A stretch of 8,364 bases of DNA from Planctomycetota bacterium (GTDB lineage: Bacteria; Planctomycetota; SZUA-567). Position 1 is the first letter of the stretch, and every line of letters starts with the position of its first letter. The notes beneath the pieces are model-generated. The model did not search any database. It was not told where the DNA came from and was given only the letters and a program-made list of their open reading frames with translations. Location of the stretch: positions 1 through 8,364 of the forward strand of contig JAITKH010000110.1 in assembly GCA_031278535.1 (NCBI GenBank), in the 5' to 3' direction. Positions 1 through 6,469 of this stretch are shown in pieces. The translations under genes were made by a program, and so were the position numbers.

Positions 1-774
1 CGCCCCGTCCTGCTTGACCCGGATCAGGATGTTCTCGAATTCCTCCGCCGTCTGGAGTTGCGATTGGGCGATAATGGTGGCGTTGAGTTGTTGCTCGCCG
101 ACCTGCGGCATGCCGCCGAGCTGCCCGGAGGACACCTGGAGATTCTGATTGAGAAGCACCGCCTGGATGTCAGCGATGGTCAGGCCGGAATTTGAGAGCT
201 TGCCCGGATCCACCCAGATGCGGATGGCCCGCTCGGCTCCGAACACCTGCACCTCTCCGACGCCGGTAAGCCGGGCCAGGCCGTCCTTGACGTAGGTGTT
301 GACATAGTCGGCAATATCCGCCTCGTTCATGCTGTCGTCGTTGGAAACGAAACCGACGACCAGGAGGAAATTGGCGCTGGTTTTCCGGACCGACAGGCCC
401 TGGCGCTGCACCTCCGCCGGGAGCATGGGATTGGCGAGCTGCAGCTTGTTCTGCACTTGCACCTGGGCGATGTCCGGATTGACCCCGATGTGGAAGGTCA
501 GGATGATCTCGGCGTTTCCGGACGATTGGGTCTCGGACGACATATAGAGCAGGTTGTCGATGCCGTTCATGTTCTGTTCGATAATCTGGGTGACGGTGTT
601 GGAAAGCGTTTCGGCGGAGGCCCCGGGATAGGAGGCGGACACCACCACCTGCGGCAGGGCGATTTGCGGGTACTGGGAAACGGGCAATTGGGTGATGCTG
701 ATGGCCCCGGCCAGCATCATGACGATGGCGATTACCCAGGCGAAGATGGGGCGGCTGATGAAGTATTTTGCCAT
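1..774 (-). CDS. RND multidrug efflux pump, inner-membrane subunit (AcrB/MexB, HAE1 family), N-terminal part
   Basis: This is the proton-driven inner-membrane transporter of a tripartite efflux system; it takes up hydrophobic or amphiphilic compounds from the periplasm or membrane. Only the first 258 codons are present and the reading frame is open to the left edge; family members are about 1,030-1,050 residues. The start has the typical family form MAKYFISRPIFAWVIA, which leads into the first membrane helix at about residues 9-28. The first porter-domain segments follow, with family blocks such as QYPQIALPQV, SASYPGAS, IEQNMNGIDNLLYMSS, IAQVQVQNKLQLA and SGQLGGMPQV, all closely resembling E. 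coli AcrB in order and spacing. The ATG lies one base past the TGA of the adaptor gene, with GGAG seven bases upstream inside the end of that gene, so the two are probably translationally coupled. Substrates cannot be told from this fragment. The symbol is left blank because acrB, mexB and similar pumps cannot be distinguished here. Confidence 0.96.
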   Translation of the reverse strand, partial: MAKYFISRPIFAWVIAIVMMLAGAISITQLPVSQYPQIALPQVVVSASYPGASAETLSNTVTQIIEQNMNGIDNLLYMSSETQSSGNAEIILTFHIGVNPDIAQVQVQNKLQLANPMLPAEVQRQGLSVRKTSANFLLVVGFVSNDDSMNEADIADYVNTYVKDGLARLTGVGEVQVFGAERAIRIWVDPGKLSNSGLTIADIQAVLLNQNLQVSSGQLGGMPQVGEQQLNATIIAQSQLQTAEEFENILIRVKQDGA

Positions 775-775
775 T

Positions 776-1945
776 TCAGCGCTCCACTTCCACCGGCGAG
801 ATCATGGGGGCGGGGCCGCCAGGCTGGAAACGGATGAAATGGAAGCCGTCGACCACCACCCTGTCGCCGGCCGACAGGCCATCGCCAATCAGCCAGCCGG
901 AACCCAGTACCCGGAGCACCGTCACGGTGCGCTGCCCCACCCTTCCGTCCGCGCCGGCCAAAAGGACATAGGGGGCGCCCTCGTTGTTGCGGAGCAGCGC
1001 CCGCTGCGGTACGACGAGGGCATCTTTCTTCCGCGCCACGTCGAGCGTGGCGGTGACGTACATGCCGGGAAGGAGAATATGGTTCGGATTGGGAAATTCG
1101 GCCCGCAGACTGATGGTGCCGGTGCTTTGATCAACCGTGACGTCGGCGAAGAGAAGCTTGCCGGGTTCGTCATAGGGTTGGTTGTTGTCCAGCATGAGCC
1201 GTACTGCGGCATGGCTTTCGCCGGTGTTCCGGAGAACGCCGGCGCTGGGGTTGTTCCGGTTGAACTCCATGGCCCAGGCCACCGGCTGGGCCACGTCCAC
1301 ATAGATCGGATCGAGCTGCTGCACCACCGCCAACGGCTCCAGTTGACTGGCCGTGACCAGGGCCCCCTGGGTCACGGAGGATTTCCCGATCCGTCCGTCG
1401 ATGGGCGAGCGGACCTTGGCGTATTCGACATTGATGCGGGCCAGCCGCACCTCCGCCTCGGCAATGCCGACGTCGGCCTCGGCCTGCTTCGAGGCCGCCT
1501 CCACCTCGTCGTATTCCTGCTGGTTCACCGCCTTGGCCTCGATGAGCCGGCGATACCGGGCGAGCTTGGCCTCCGCCACCGACACGTTGGCCTTGGCCTT
1601 GGCCAGCGCCGCTTCGGCACGATTGAATTCCGCCTCGTAGAGGGCGGGATCGATCTGGTAGAGCTGCATGTCCCGCGTAACGTCGGATCCTTCGTTGAAG
1701 AGCCGGCGCAGGATGATGCCGTTCACCTGAGGCCGCACCTCGGCAATGACAAGGGGGGCGACCCGGCCGTTCAATTCCTGGGTAAGAGTGATGTCTTCGG
1801 CCTTCAGGGTGACGACTCCCACCTTCGGCGGGGGAGCCCCAGACGTTCCAGCCCGATCCCCGGCGGCTGCCTGGTGAACGGTGGCAAAAACCGCCAATCC
1901 CGCCGGAACCAATGCCGCGGACAAGATGAAAACAATTTTCCGCAT
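776..1945 (-). CDS. RND efflux periplasmic adaptor (membrane fusion protein, AcrA/MexA family)
   Basis: This 389-residue protein is the periplasmic adaptor linking the inner-membrane RND pump to an outer-membrane channel. Residues 1-28 are a signal peptide ending in AAA before Gly29. There is no lipobox cysteine, so it looks like a signal peptidase I substrate rather than a lipoprotein like AcrA. The first lipoyl half-motif (EVRPQVNGII) is at about 69-78. An Ala/Glu/Lys-rich alpha-helical hairpin spans about 100-178, and the second lipoyl half (RSPIDGRIGKSSVTQGALV) is at about 179-197. The beta-barrel then carries VVQQLDPIYVDVAQP and later DVTVDQSTGTISLRAEFPNP and LLPGMYV, all family hallmarks. 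A membrane-proximal domain completes the protein. A weak AAGGA lies about 11 bases upstream of the ATG. The pump gene follows after one base. A strong promoter lies about 110 bases upstream. Confidence 0.96.
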   Translation of the reverse strand: MRKIVFILSAALVPAGLAVFATVHQAAAGDRAGTSGAPPPKVGVVTLKAEDITLTQELNGRVAPLVIAEVRPQVNGIILRRLFNEGSDVTRDMQLYQIDPALYEAEFNRAEAALAKAKANVSVAEAKLARYRRLIEAKAVNQQEYDEVEAASKQAEADVGIAEAEVRLARINVEYAKVRSPIDGRIGKSSVTQGALVTASQLEPLAVVQQLDPIYVDVAQPVAWAMEFNRNNPSAGVLRNTGESHAAVRLMLDNNQPYDEPGKLLFADVTVDQSTGTISLRAEFPNPNHILLPGMYVTATLDVARKKDALVVPQRALLRNNEGAPYVLLAGADGRVGQRTVTVLRVLGSGWLIGDGLSAGDRVVVDGFHFIRFQPGGPAPMISPVEVER

Positions 1946-2026
1946 AATTGCTTCATTCCTTTTTTGGAGCGAAAAGAAAACAAGGCAAAAAAAACACCCT
2001 TTCCCGCCGCAACATCCGCTGGACGG

Positions 2027-2102
2027 CGCACGAACGCTTTCTCGAAGTATGCATTATAGGTGTCCGGCGGCGCCAAGGCAAGCAAGTACCCCGCGCGAAC
2101 GC
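2027..2102 (-). repeat. 11-bp direct repeat flanking the efflux promoter (candidate operator pair)
   Basis: On the minus strand GCGTTCGCGCG (plus 2092-2102) and GCGTTCGTGCG (plus 2027-2037) match at 10 of 11 bases and start 65 bases apart. The first lies about 10 bases upstream of the -35 box. The second lies about 10-20 bases downstream of the expected transcription start. The placement on both sides of the promoter would suit a regulator, but no regulator gene is in the window and a chance match in GC-rich DNA is possible. Each copy also forms a tiny GCG-TTCG-CGC-like hairpin (the second with a wobble pair). Confidence 0.3.
2053..2081 (-). promoter_or_regulatory. Predicted sigma70 promoter of the RND efflux operon
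   Basis: Reading the minus strand, TTGCCT (plus 2076-2081) is followed after exactly 17 bases by TATAAT (plus 2053-2058). The -10 box is a perfect consensus and the -35 box matches TTGACA at four of six positions. Transcription would start near 2046, giving a leader of about 100 bases before the adaptor ATG at 1945. It lies in the only sizeable gap between truB and the efflux genes, which fits an independently transcribed efflux operon. This is a prediction from motif and position only. Confidence 0.7.
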
Positions 2103-2125
2103 CCCGATCCATCCGCCGCGAATTG

Positions 2126-2866
2126 TCATTTCCCCGCTGCGGGAGCGCCAAGTCCATCCGGAGCGACGGCATCCTCCAACCGGAACGGGCCTATTCGCAG
2201 ACGGACAAGCGAGGTCATGACGCCGCCGCAACCCAGGACGTCGCCCACATCGTTAATCAGGGTCCTGACGTAAAATCCCTTTGAAACAGTCATGTTCAGC
2301 ATTCCGGCAGTGCCGTCAAATCCCTCCGCCGCCAATCGGTACACTCTTCCTGGCCGCCCTTCCCGTTCAACCGATTCGCCCCGCCGCGCCAGCTTGTAGA
2401 GTGGCTGCCCATTTTTCTTCAAGGCGCTGTGCATGGGCGGAATCTGGAAAATGTCGCCTCGGAACCGCGACAATGCCATCTCCAACTCTTCTGCCGAAAC
2501 CGGAGGAAGGCGGAACGGCCGCCATCCGGAAAGCGGAATGCCGGTACTGTCTTGGCTGTCGGTTTTCATCCCCAGTTGAAAGCCGGCGCAATAGGTTTTG
2601 GGAAATTCCTGCAGAAAATCGAAAAGCCTGGTGGCATCCCCGGCCATGAGAATCAACAATCCGCCCGCCATGGGATCGAGGGTTCCGGCATGGCCGATTT
2701 TCCTGATTCTCAACGCCTTCCGGGCCTGGAGGACAATCCGGTTACTGCTCGGACCGGGCGGTTTGTTCACCAGCCACAGCCCCGGTACTTTTCCGATCAA
2801 TGAAAGCGGATCCCGACGAAAATCGGCCAATATCCGGGAAAATATCCCGCTTCCGCCGTCTCCCAT
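2126..2866 (-). CDS. truB: tRNA pseudouridine(55) synthase TruB
   Basis: TruB isomerises uridine 55 in the T-loop of tRNAs to pseudouridine in the cytoplasm. The 246-residue product has the family motifs in order: WLVNKPPGPSS at 31-41; the catalytic block GHAGTLDPMAGGLL with Asp64 as the predicted nucleophile; QIPPMHSALKKNGQPLYKLAR at 141-161; and the KGFYVRTLINDVG block around 196-208 with Arg201. It ends soon after RLRIGPFRLEDA, so it holds only the catalytic domain. E. coli TruB has 314 residues with an extra C-terminal PUA-like part. The N-terminus extends about 28 residues before the usual GLWLVNKPPG. The ATG is nevertheless favoured because it lies one base after the TAG of the AMMECR1 gene with AAAGAG upstream, implying coupling; a TTG at codon 22 is an alternative. 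It is the last gene of the five-gene cluster. No T-tailed terminator is visible after it. Confidence 0.94.
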   Translation of the reverse strand: MGDGGSGIFSRILADFRRDPLSLIGKVPGLWLVNKPPGPSSNRIVLQARKALRIRKIGHAGTLDPMAGGLLILMAGDATRLFDFLQEFPKTYCAGFQLGMKTDSQDSTGIPLSGWRPFRLPPVSAEELEMALSRFRGDIFQIPPMHSALKKNGQPLYKLARRGESVEREGRPGRVYRLAAEGFDGTAGMLNMTVSKGFYVRTLINDVGDVLGCGGVMTSLVRLRIGPFRLEDAVAPDGLGAPAAGK

Positions 2867-2867
2867 C

Positions 2868-3446
2868 CTACTCTTTCGCCGCGCCCGCCAGGCAATCGAA
2901 TACTTCGGCGGTAAAGGTCATAAGGGTCGTTTCCGGACGACGCCAGGCATCCCAAGGAAGGCCGGCCTTGTCCTGACAGCAATGTCCCCAGAACTCCTCG
3001 ACGGTCCAACCGGTTTCTATGGCCACCTGCGGAAGAAAACATCCCGACCGTCCGCCCGCCGAAACGTGGATCCCATGATCACCGAGGATTATTCGCTCCG
3101 GATACCGGCACAGAGTGAGCGGAGTCAACACCGACATCTCCACTTCAATGTCCGGCAAATCGTCCGGCCCGAGCCGATTGTTGAAAAAACGGTAATCGTC
3201 GAGAGCGGAGTGCCTGGCATAGATCGCCGCAGTGTGGTAGAGCGGTGCGTCCGAGGAAAAGCAACCGATGCACCCCCTGAGGGCACCATTCTTCTTCAAT
3301 GTGACGAAACAACCCCGTTTTTCCAGCAAAGCCGGACGGGCGCCTTCCTCCAGAGCGGGAACATACTTTTCGCCCGTCAATGCCGCGGCGAGTGAGCGGC
3401 AAACGATCCGGCCGAGAATCAGCCCGTCCTCCAAATCAAGCCGCAT
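2868..3446 (-). CDS. AMMECR1-domain protein (AmmeMemoRadiSam system protein A-like)
   Basis: This 192-residue protein matches the AMMECR1 family throughout its length. It has CFVTLKKNGALRGCIG at 46-61 with the signature LRGCIG. Further conserved blocks are LPDIEVEMSVLTPL (97-110), GIHVSAGGRSGCFLPQVA (125-142) and the C-terminal FWGHCCQDKAGLP (152-164). The molecular function of the family is not established. In prokaryotes it is often found with a Memo-domain protein and a radical SAM protein, neither of which is in this window. It has several cysteines (16, 46, 59, 62, 113, 136, 156, 157 and 184). Cys59, in the signature, is the family-conserved one. No signal peptide or membrane segment is seen. 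AAGGAGA sits about four bases upstream of the ATG, supporting this start. The LPS permease gene ends 24 bases upstream and truB begins one base after the stop. Confidence 0.9.
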   Translation of the reverse strand: MRLDLEDGLILGRIVCRSLAAALTGEKYVPALEEGARPALLEKRGCFVTLKKNGALRGCIGCFSSDAPLYHTAAIYARHSALDDYRFFNNRLGPDDLPDIEVEMSVLTPLTLCRYPERIILGDHGIHVSAGGRSGCFLPQVAIETGWTVEEFWGHCCQDKAGLPWDAWRRPETTLMTFTAEVFDCLAGAAKE

Positions 3447-3470
3447 GCTTTCTCCTTGTTCCTGGCGCCG

Positions 3471-4658
3471 TCAGAACTCCAGTCGCCAGATTATGCCGGC
3501 GGCGACAATCCCAGCCGCCGCCAACGGCAACCATACCCCGTATTCGGGAGAAAGCATGCCGTTCTCCCACATGGTCCTGCCGATCACGCGAAAAATATAG
3601 AAGATCGCCGCCATTCCCATGGAAACGCCTATGGCCGGAACATAGCCAATTGCCAGGGAACGAACCATGCAGCCCATCCAGAATCCGGATCCCAAAATCA
3701 CCAGAAGGCAACAGGCCAGGGGCTCCGCCAGCCTCCATTGCAATTCGAATGCCGCAACGGGATTGCTGTCCCTGAGAAAAAACAAATCCGTCCACGAGGT
3801 AACCGCGTCCCCTATGATCTGTCGCTCGATTATGGCCGGCGTCATGCTGGTCGGCACCGGTTCGGTCCATGGCCGCGATCGCCGGAAAAATCTGGTATAT
3901 TCGTGAATCTCCCCCCCCTCGACCGGCAGCCATCGCCACCCGCCGTCTCCACCCTTTTCGAGAATGGCGGCGGGGGCGCGATAGGCGATGAAATCATTAT
4001 CCCCCCGGTCATGATCGCCGCGCCGGAAGGAAGACGTGTCGCGAAACTCCAGGAGGACGTTTCTGGCCATCCCTCCGGGAAGAAAATTTCCGATGGCCGC
4101 AGTCTCGAACCATCCCTTTCCCATCAGGGAAATGCCGACCGGAATACCTATACGAGAGCGTATCCGATTTTGCAGGACATGGTGCCTCCGTATCAAGTCG
4201 GGAAGAAAATAATCCCTGCCGGCCTGGAAGACGACAGAAAGCCCCAGGGCGGACAAGATCAAGGGGAGAAAGGAACGGAAAATCGGGACTCCGGCAGCCC
4301 TGGTCACCGTATATTCATTGTTGCCGCGCGGCCCGCAATACGAGGCCGTAACGGTGATGGCGGCGGCCAGAAGCATGGTCAGCGGCATCATGTACTGGAG
4401 GATAATCGGCGGGGCGAATGAAACATAATACCCGGCGAATATGCCAATGGTTCCCGTCGTGTCCAACCCGTCTCGTTGAGCAATCGCCGCTAAATCTTCA
4501 TATCGCTGAAAAATGTCGCCGATGGAGATCAGGACTATCAGTCCGATAAGAATCAGCAGGAATGTCTTCAAATAAAATCGGATATAATACAAATCGATAC
4601 GCCGCAGCCCCAGGGGGAACCAAATGGCCAACGGCGATTTATAGGTGCGTCCGGGCAT
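3471..4658 (-). CDS. LptF/LptG family permease (YjgP/YjgQ), probable lipopolysaccharide export subunit
   Basis: LptF and LptG form the membrane part of the LptB2FG ABC transporter that extracts lipopolysaccharide from the inner membrane for transport to the outer membrane. This 395-residue protein shows the family layout: three membrane helices at about 31-50, 76-104 and 128-146; a periplasmic domain at about 150-305; and three helices at about 311-330, 336-358 and 374-392. The family signature appears as NEYTVTRAAGVP at 114-125, just before the third helix, compared with the usual NEL-RAAG form. The N-terminus with GDIF before a short loop looks more LptG-like, but that assignment is weak, so no symbol is given. 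GGAG lies five bases upstream of the ATG. The zinc-ribbon gene stops 10 bases upstream. Oddly, only one of the usual lptF-lptG pair is here; its partner must be elsewhere. Confidence 0.9.
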   Translation of the reverse strand: MPGRTYKSPLAIWFPLGLRRIDLYYIRFYLKTFLLILIGLIVLISIGDIFQRYEDLAAIAQRDGLDTTGTIGIFAGYYVSFAPPIILQYMMPLTMLLAAAITVTASYCGPRGNNEYTVTRAAGVPIFRSFLPLILSALGLSVVFQAGRDYFLPDLIRRHHVLQNRIRSRIGIPVGISLMGKGWFETAAIGNFLPGGMARNVLLEFRDTSSFRRGDHDRGDNDFIAYRAPAAILEKGGDGGWRWLPVEGGEIHEYTRFFRRSRPWTEPVPTSMTPAIIERQIIGDAVTSWTDLFFLRDSNPVAAFELQWRLAEPLACCLLVILGSGFWMGCMVRSLAIGYVPAIGVSMGMAAIFYIFRVIGRTMWENGMLSPEYGVWLPLAAAGIVAAGIIWRLEF

Positions 4659-4668
4659 ACCGTCTCCG

Positions 4669-6450
4669 TCACTTCTTCATGACCAGACGCATCGCCTTGC
4701 CGCAATTGGAACAGTTCACAACGGCGCCGACTTTGTCCACTTCCTGCATGCCCTGGGTCTTGCATTTTGGACAGGTATACCGAATCAAGACCGTGGTATT
4801 GCCGGTTTCCACAGGTTTCTTTGCCTCGGGAGCGGAATGGTGTTGCGGTTTCTCCGCCGGAGACGACGGAGGCGGCGAAACGGGAGGAGTCGGTTCGAAA
4901 CTGAAAGAGAGAGATGGTTGCGGTTCACCATGTCGGGCCCCGCCCAAGATACTGCTCCCATCGTCGGCGGTGGTTTCCGGCCATCCCGAAAATCCGGCCT
5001 GCGGTTTCTTGTTGTCGTCCTTCCGGATATCGGCGTCCACCGGTTTTTGAAAAGTAAATCCTGAATCAACAGCCTGTTCCGCGATCGGTGATGGCAGATC
5101 GCCAGTCATGGGCCGAACGGCTTCCCTCAATAAAGATGAGCCAAAATCCGAACCCGATCTCAACGAAGATGCCTGGTCAGGCGCGACATTGTCAAAAGAT
5201 GCCGGCGGCAAACTATCCGCACTGAATTGATCGCCTCCCAATGACAGGGAGAAACCTTCCAAAGCCGGATCCGGTCCCAACGGAAGCTCCGGACCGGGTG
5301 CGGGATTTTCAATATCTGCCGGAGGCAAAGTATCCGCACTGAATTGATCGCCTCCCAATGAGAGGGAAAACCCTCCGAAATCCGAATCCGATCCCAATGG
5401 AAGCGCCGGACCGGGCGCGGGGTTTTCAATATCTGCCGGAGGCAAAGTATCCGCACTGAATTGATCGCCTTCCAATGACAATGAGGAATATCCGGTTGGA
5501 GAATGTTGCTTTTCGAGCGGCGCGGCGGCAGGGGAAATTCCGGCACTTGGACTCAACCCCGGCGCGGGCGACAACGACAATCCGGAACCGGACGCGGGGA
5601 ACGGCGCGGGAATCGGCGAAGGCGCGGCGGCAGGGGAAATTCCGGCACTTGGACTCAACTCCGGCGCGGGCGACAACGACAATCCGGAACCGGACGCGGG
5701 GGACGGCACGGGAATCGGCTGCGGTGCGACAGGGGGAAACGGCGCCAAATCGTCGTCGGCGCCAAATCCCGGGACGGGAATAGGCGAAATCGTCAACCGA
5801 TCTTCCTGTGATCTTCCTTTTTCAACAATTTTCGCGTCTTGACGGGGCAATCCCGAACCGGAGGGAGGCGGGATGTCGCCAATAAAATCAGACGCCTTCA
5901 AATCCAGAAAGGAAAATGGAACATTTGGCGAAGATGGAGCGTACTCAACAGCGACTTGACCGGAAACGGGTGCGTATTCCTTTCCGGAATCGGATTGTCG
6001 CCGTGTATTTTCCATGGCGGAATCAACATCGCTTTTCGGTATCGATGCCGTATCTATGGAAATGGGAACAGGGGTTTTCGCCGCATAGCGGGAGGTCGTA
6101 TGCCTGACTCTGGATTGTTTCGGCAATACCGAATCGGTGACGCCGGCCGTTTCGCTTTCCACGGCCGAACCCGGGATCGATCCGCCCATGATGTCGTCCA
6201 AAGGCTGCGAGTTCCCTCCGGATGGAGCAGTCCATTGTCCGGTCGGCGACGATTCCCTCTGGGATGAGGTTTCCCGCGGAGCTTCCGCCAGGATTTGACT
6301 TTCGCAAATGTCGGCTTCTATGGTAAGGCTCAAACGCGACCCGACCAGAGTCAGCCTGGTGACCGTGGCGTCGTTTCCGGTCAACTCCATGGAAATGCGC
6401 TTTGCCCCGCCGCTCTTGCCGCCGGGCGGCATCCGGGATTCATCGTTCAT
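4669..6450 (-). CDS. Repeat-rich Pro/Ser-rich protein with C-terminal zinc ribbon, function unknown
   Basis: I do not recognise a named family for the whole 593-residue protein. Residues 15-50 alternate charged and hydrophobic residues (RISMELTGNDATV, TRLTLVGSRLSLTIEA) and look like a small beta-rich segment. Residues 51-250 are polar, Ser/Pro-rich and probably disordered. Two 34-residue repeats (about 246-313) carry PASGSGLSLSPAP and LSPSAGISPAAAP. Three 39-residue repeats (323-439) carry SLSLGGDQFSAD and LPPADIENPAPGP. A further Pro-rich linker leads to a zinc ribbon with Cys560, Cys563, Cys580 and Cys583 (CPKC-x16-CSNC), the MJ0042-like arrangement, at the extreme C-terminus. No signal peptide or membrane helix is evident, so it is probably cytoplasmic. 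The frame stays open upstream to 6552, but that would overlap the AICAR transformylase gene by 83 bases. The ATG at 6450 has GGAG six bases upstream and follows that gene's stop by 19 bases, so it is preferred. Its position ahead of the LPS permease gives no clear functional clue. Confidence 0.85.
   Translation of the reverse strand: MNDESRMPPGGKSGGAKRISMELTGNDATVTRLTLVGSRLSLTIEADICESQILAEAPRETSSQRESSPTGQWTAPSGGNSQPLDDIMGGSIPGSAVESETAGVTDSVLPKQSRVRHTTSRYAAKTPVPISIDTASIPKSDVDSAMENTRRQSDSGKEYAPVSGQVAVEYAPSSPNVPFSFLDLKASDFIGDIPPPSGSGLPRQDAKIVEKGRSQEDRLTISPIPVPGFGADDDLAPFPPVAPQPIPVPSPASGSGLSLSPAPELSPSAGISPAAAPSPIPAPFPASGSGLSLSPAPGLSPSAGISPAAAPLEKQHSPTGYSSLSLEGDQFSADTLPPADIENPAPGPALPLGSDSDFGGFSLSLGGDQFSADTLPPADIENPAPGPELPLGPDPALEGFSLSLGGDQFSADSLPPASFDNVAPDQASSLRSGSDFGSSLLREAVRPMTGDLPSPIAEQAVDSGFTFQKPVDADIRKDDNKKPQAGFSGWPETTADDGSSILGGARHGEPQPSLSFSFEPTPPVSPPPSSPAEKPQHHSAPEAKKPVETGNTTVLIRYTCPKCKTQGMQEVDKVGAVVNCSNCGKAMRLVMKK
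5134..5484 (-). repeat. Three in-frame 117-bp tandem repeats in the zinc-ribbon gene
   Basis: Three consecutive 117-bp units at 5368-5484, 5251-5367 and 5134-5250 each encode 39 residues beginning SLSL-GDQFSAD. The first two units in coding order are almost identical in protein and DNA over the first 25 residues. The third has diverged after LPP (ASFDNVAPDQ instead of ADIENPAPGP). The similarity at DNA level points to fairly recent duplication, and the unit length keeps the frame when copies are gained or lost. Confidence 0.92.
5520..5723 (-). repeat. Two in-frame 102-bp tandem repeats in the zinc-ribbon gene
   Basis: The block starting GCGCGGCGGCAGGGGAAATT on the plus strand at 5520 recurs at 5622, exactly 102 bases on, and the match continues with only scattered changes until about 5715. 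Each unit encodes 34 Pro/Ser/Ala-rich residues with PASGSGLSLSPAP and SPSAGISPAAAP. This repeat is unrelated in sequence to the 117-bp repeat beside it, apart from the shared short SLSL motif. Confidence 0.92.
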
Positions 6451-6456
6451 AGCTCG

Positions 6457-6460
6457 CTCC
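6457..6460 (-). promoter_or_regulatory. Ribosome-binding site fixing the start of the zinc-ribbon gene
   Basis: On the minus strand TTTGGAG is followed by six bases and ATG (6448-6450). This Shine-Dalgarno placement decides between this ATG and in-frame starts further upstream that would lie inside the preceding gene. Confidence 0.65.
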
Positions 6461-6469
6461 AAAGGATTG

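Noticed and set aside
1987..2028. T8 tract (minus strand) after a CGCCG/CGGCG pairing, considered as a terminator or attenuator in the efflux leader
   Set aside because: The stem is five base pairs with a 14-base loop and sits about 10 bases from the T-tract, so it does not fit an intrinsic terminator.
692..2059. Long plus-strand open frame of 455 codons
   Set aside because: It lies wholly antisense to the well-supported efflux adaptor, covers the promoter gap and has no recognisable motif; it is a shadow of GC-rich codon use.
3456..4421. Plus-strand open frame of 321 codons
   Set aside because: It is antisense to the LptF/LptG-type permease, with low-complexity, highly charged sequence and no family features.
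5134..5723. Regularly repeated DNA considered as a CRISPR array
   Set aside because: The repeats are directly adjacent, 102 and 117 bp long, in frame and coding, with no unique spacers.
5475..5811. Arg/Gly-rich plus-strand frames over the repeats
   Set aside because: They are antisense readings of the tandem repeats in the zinc-ribbon gene.
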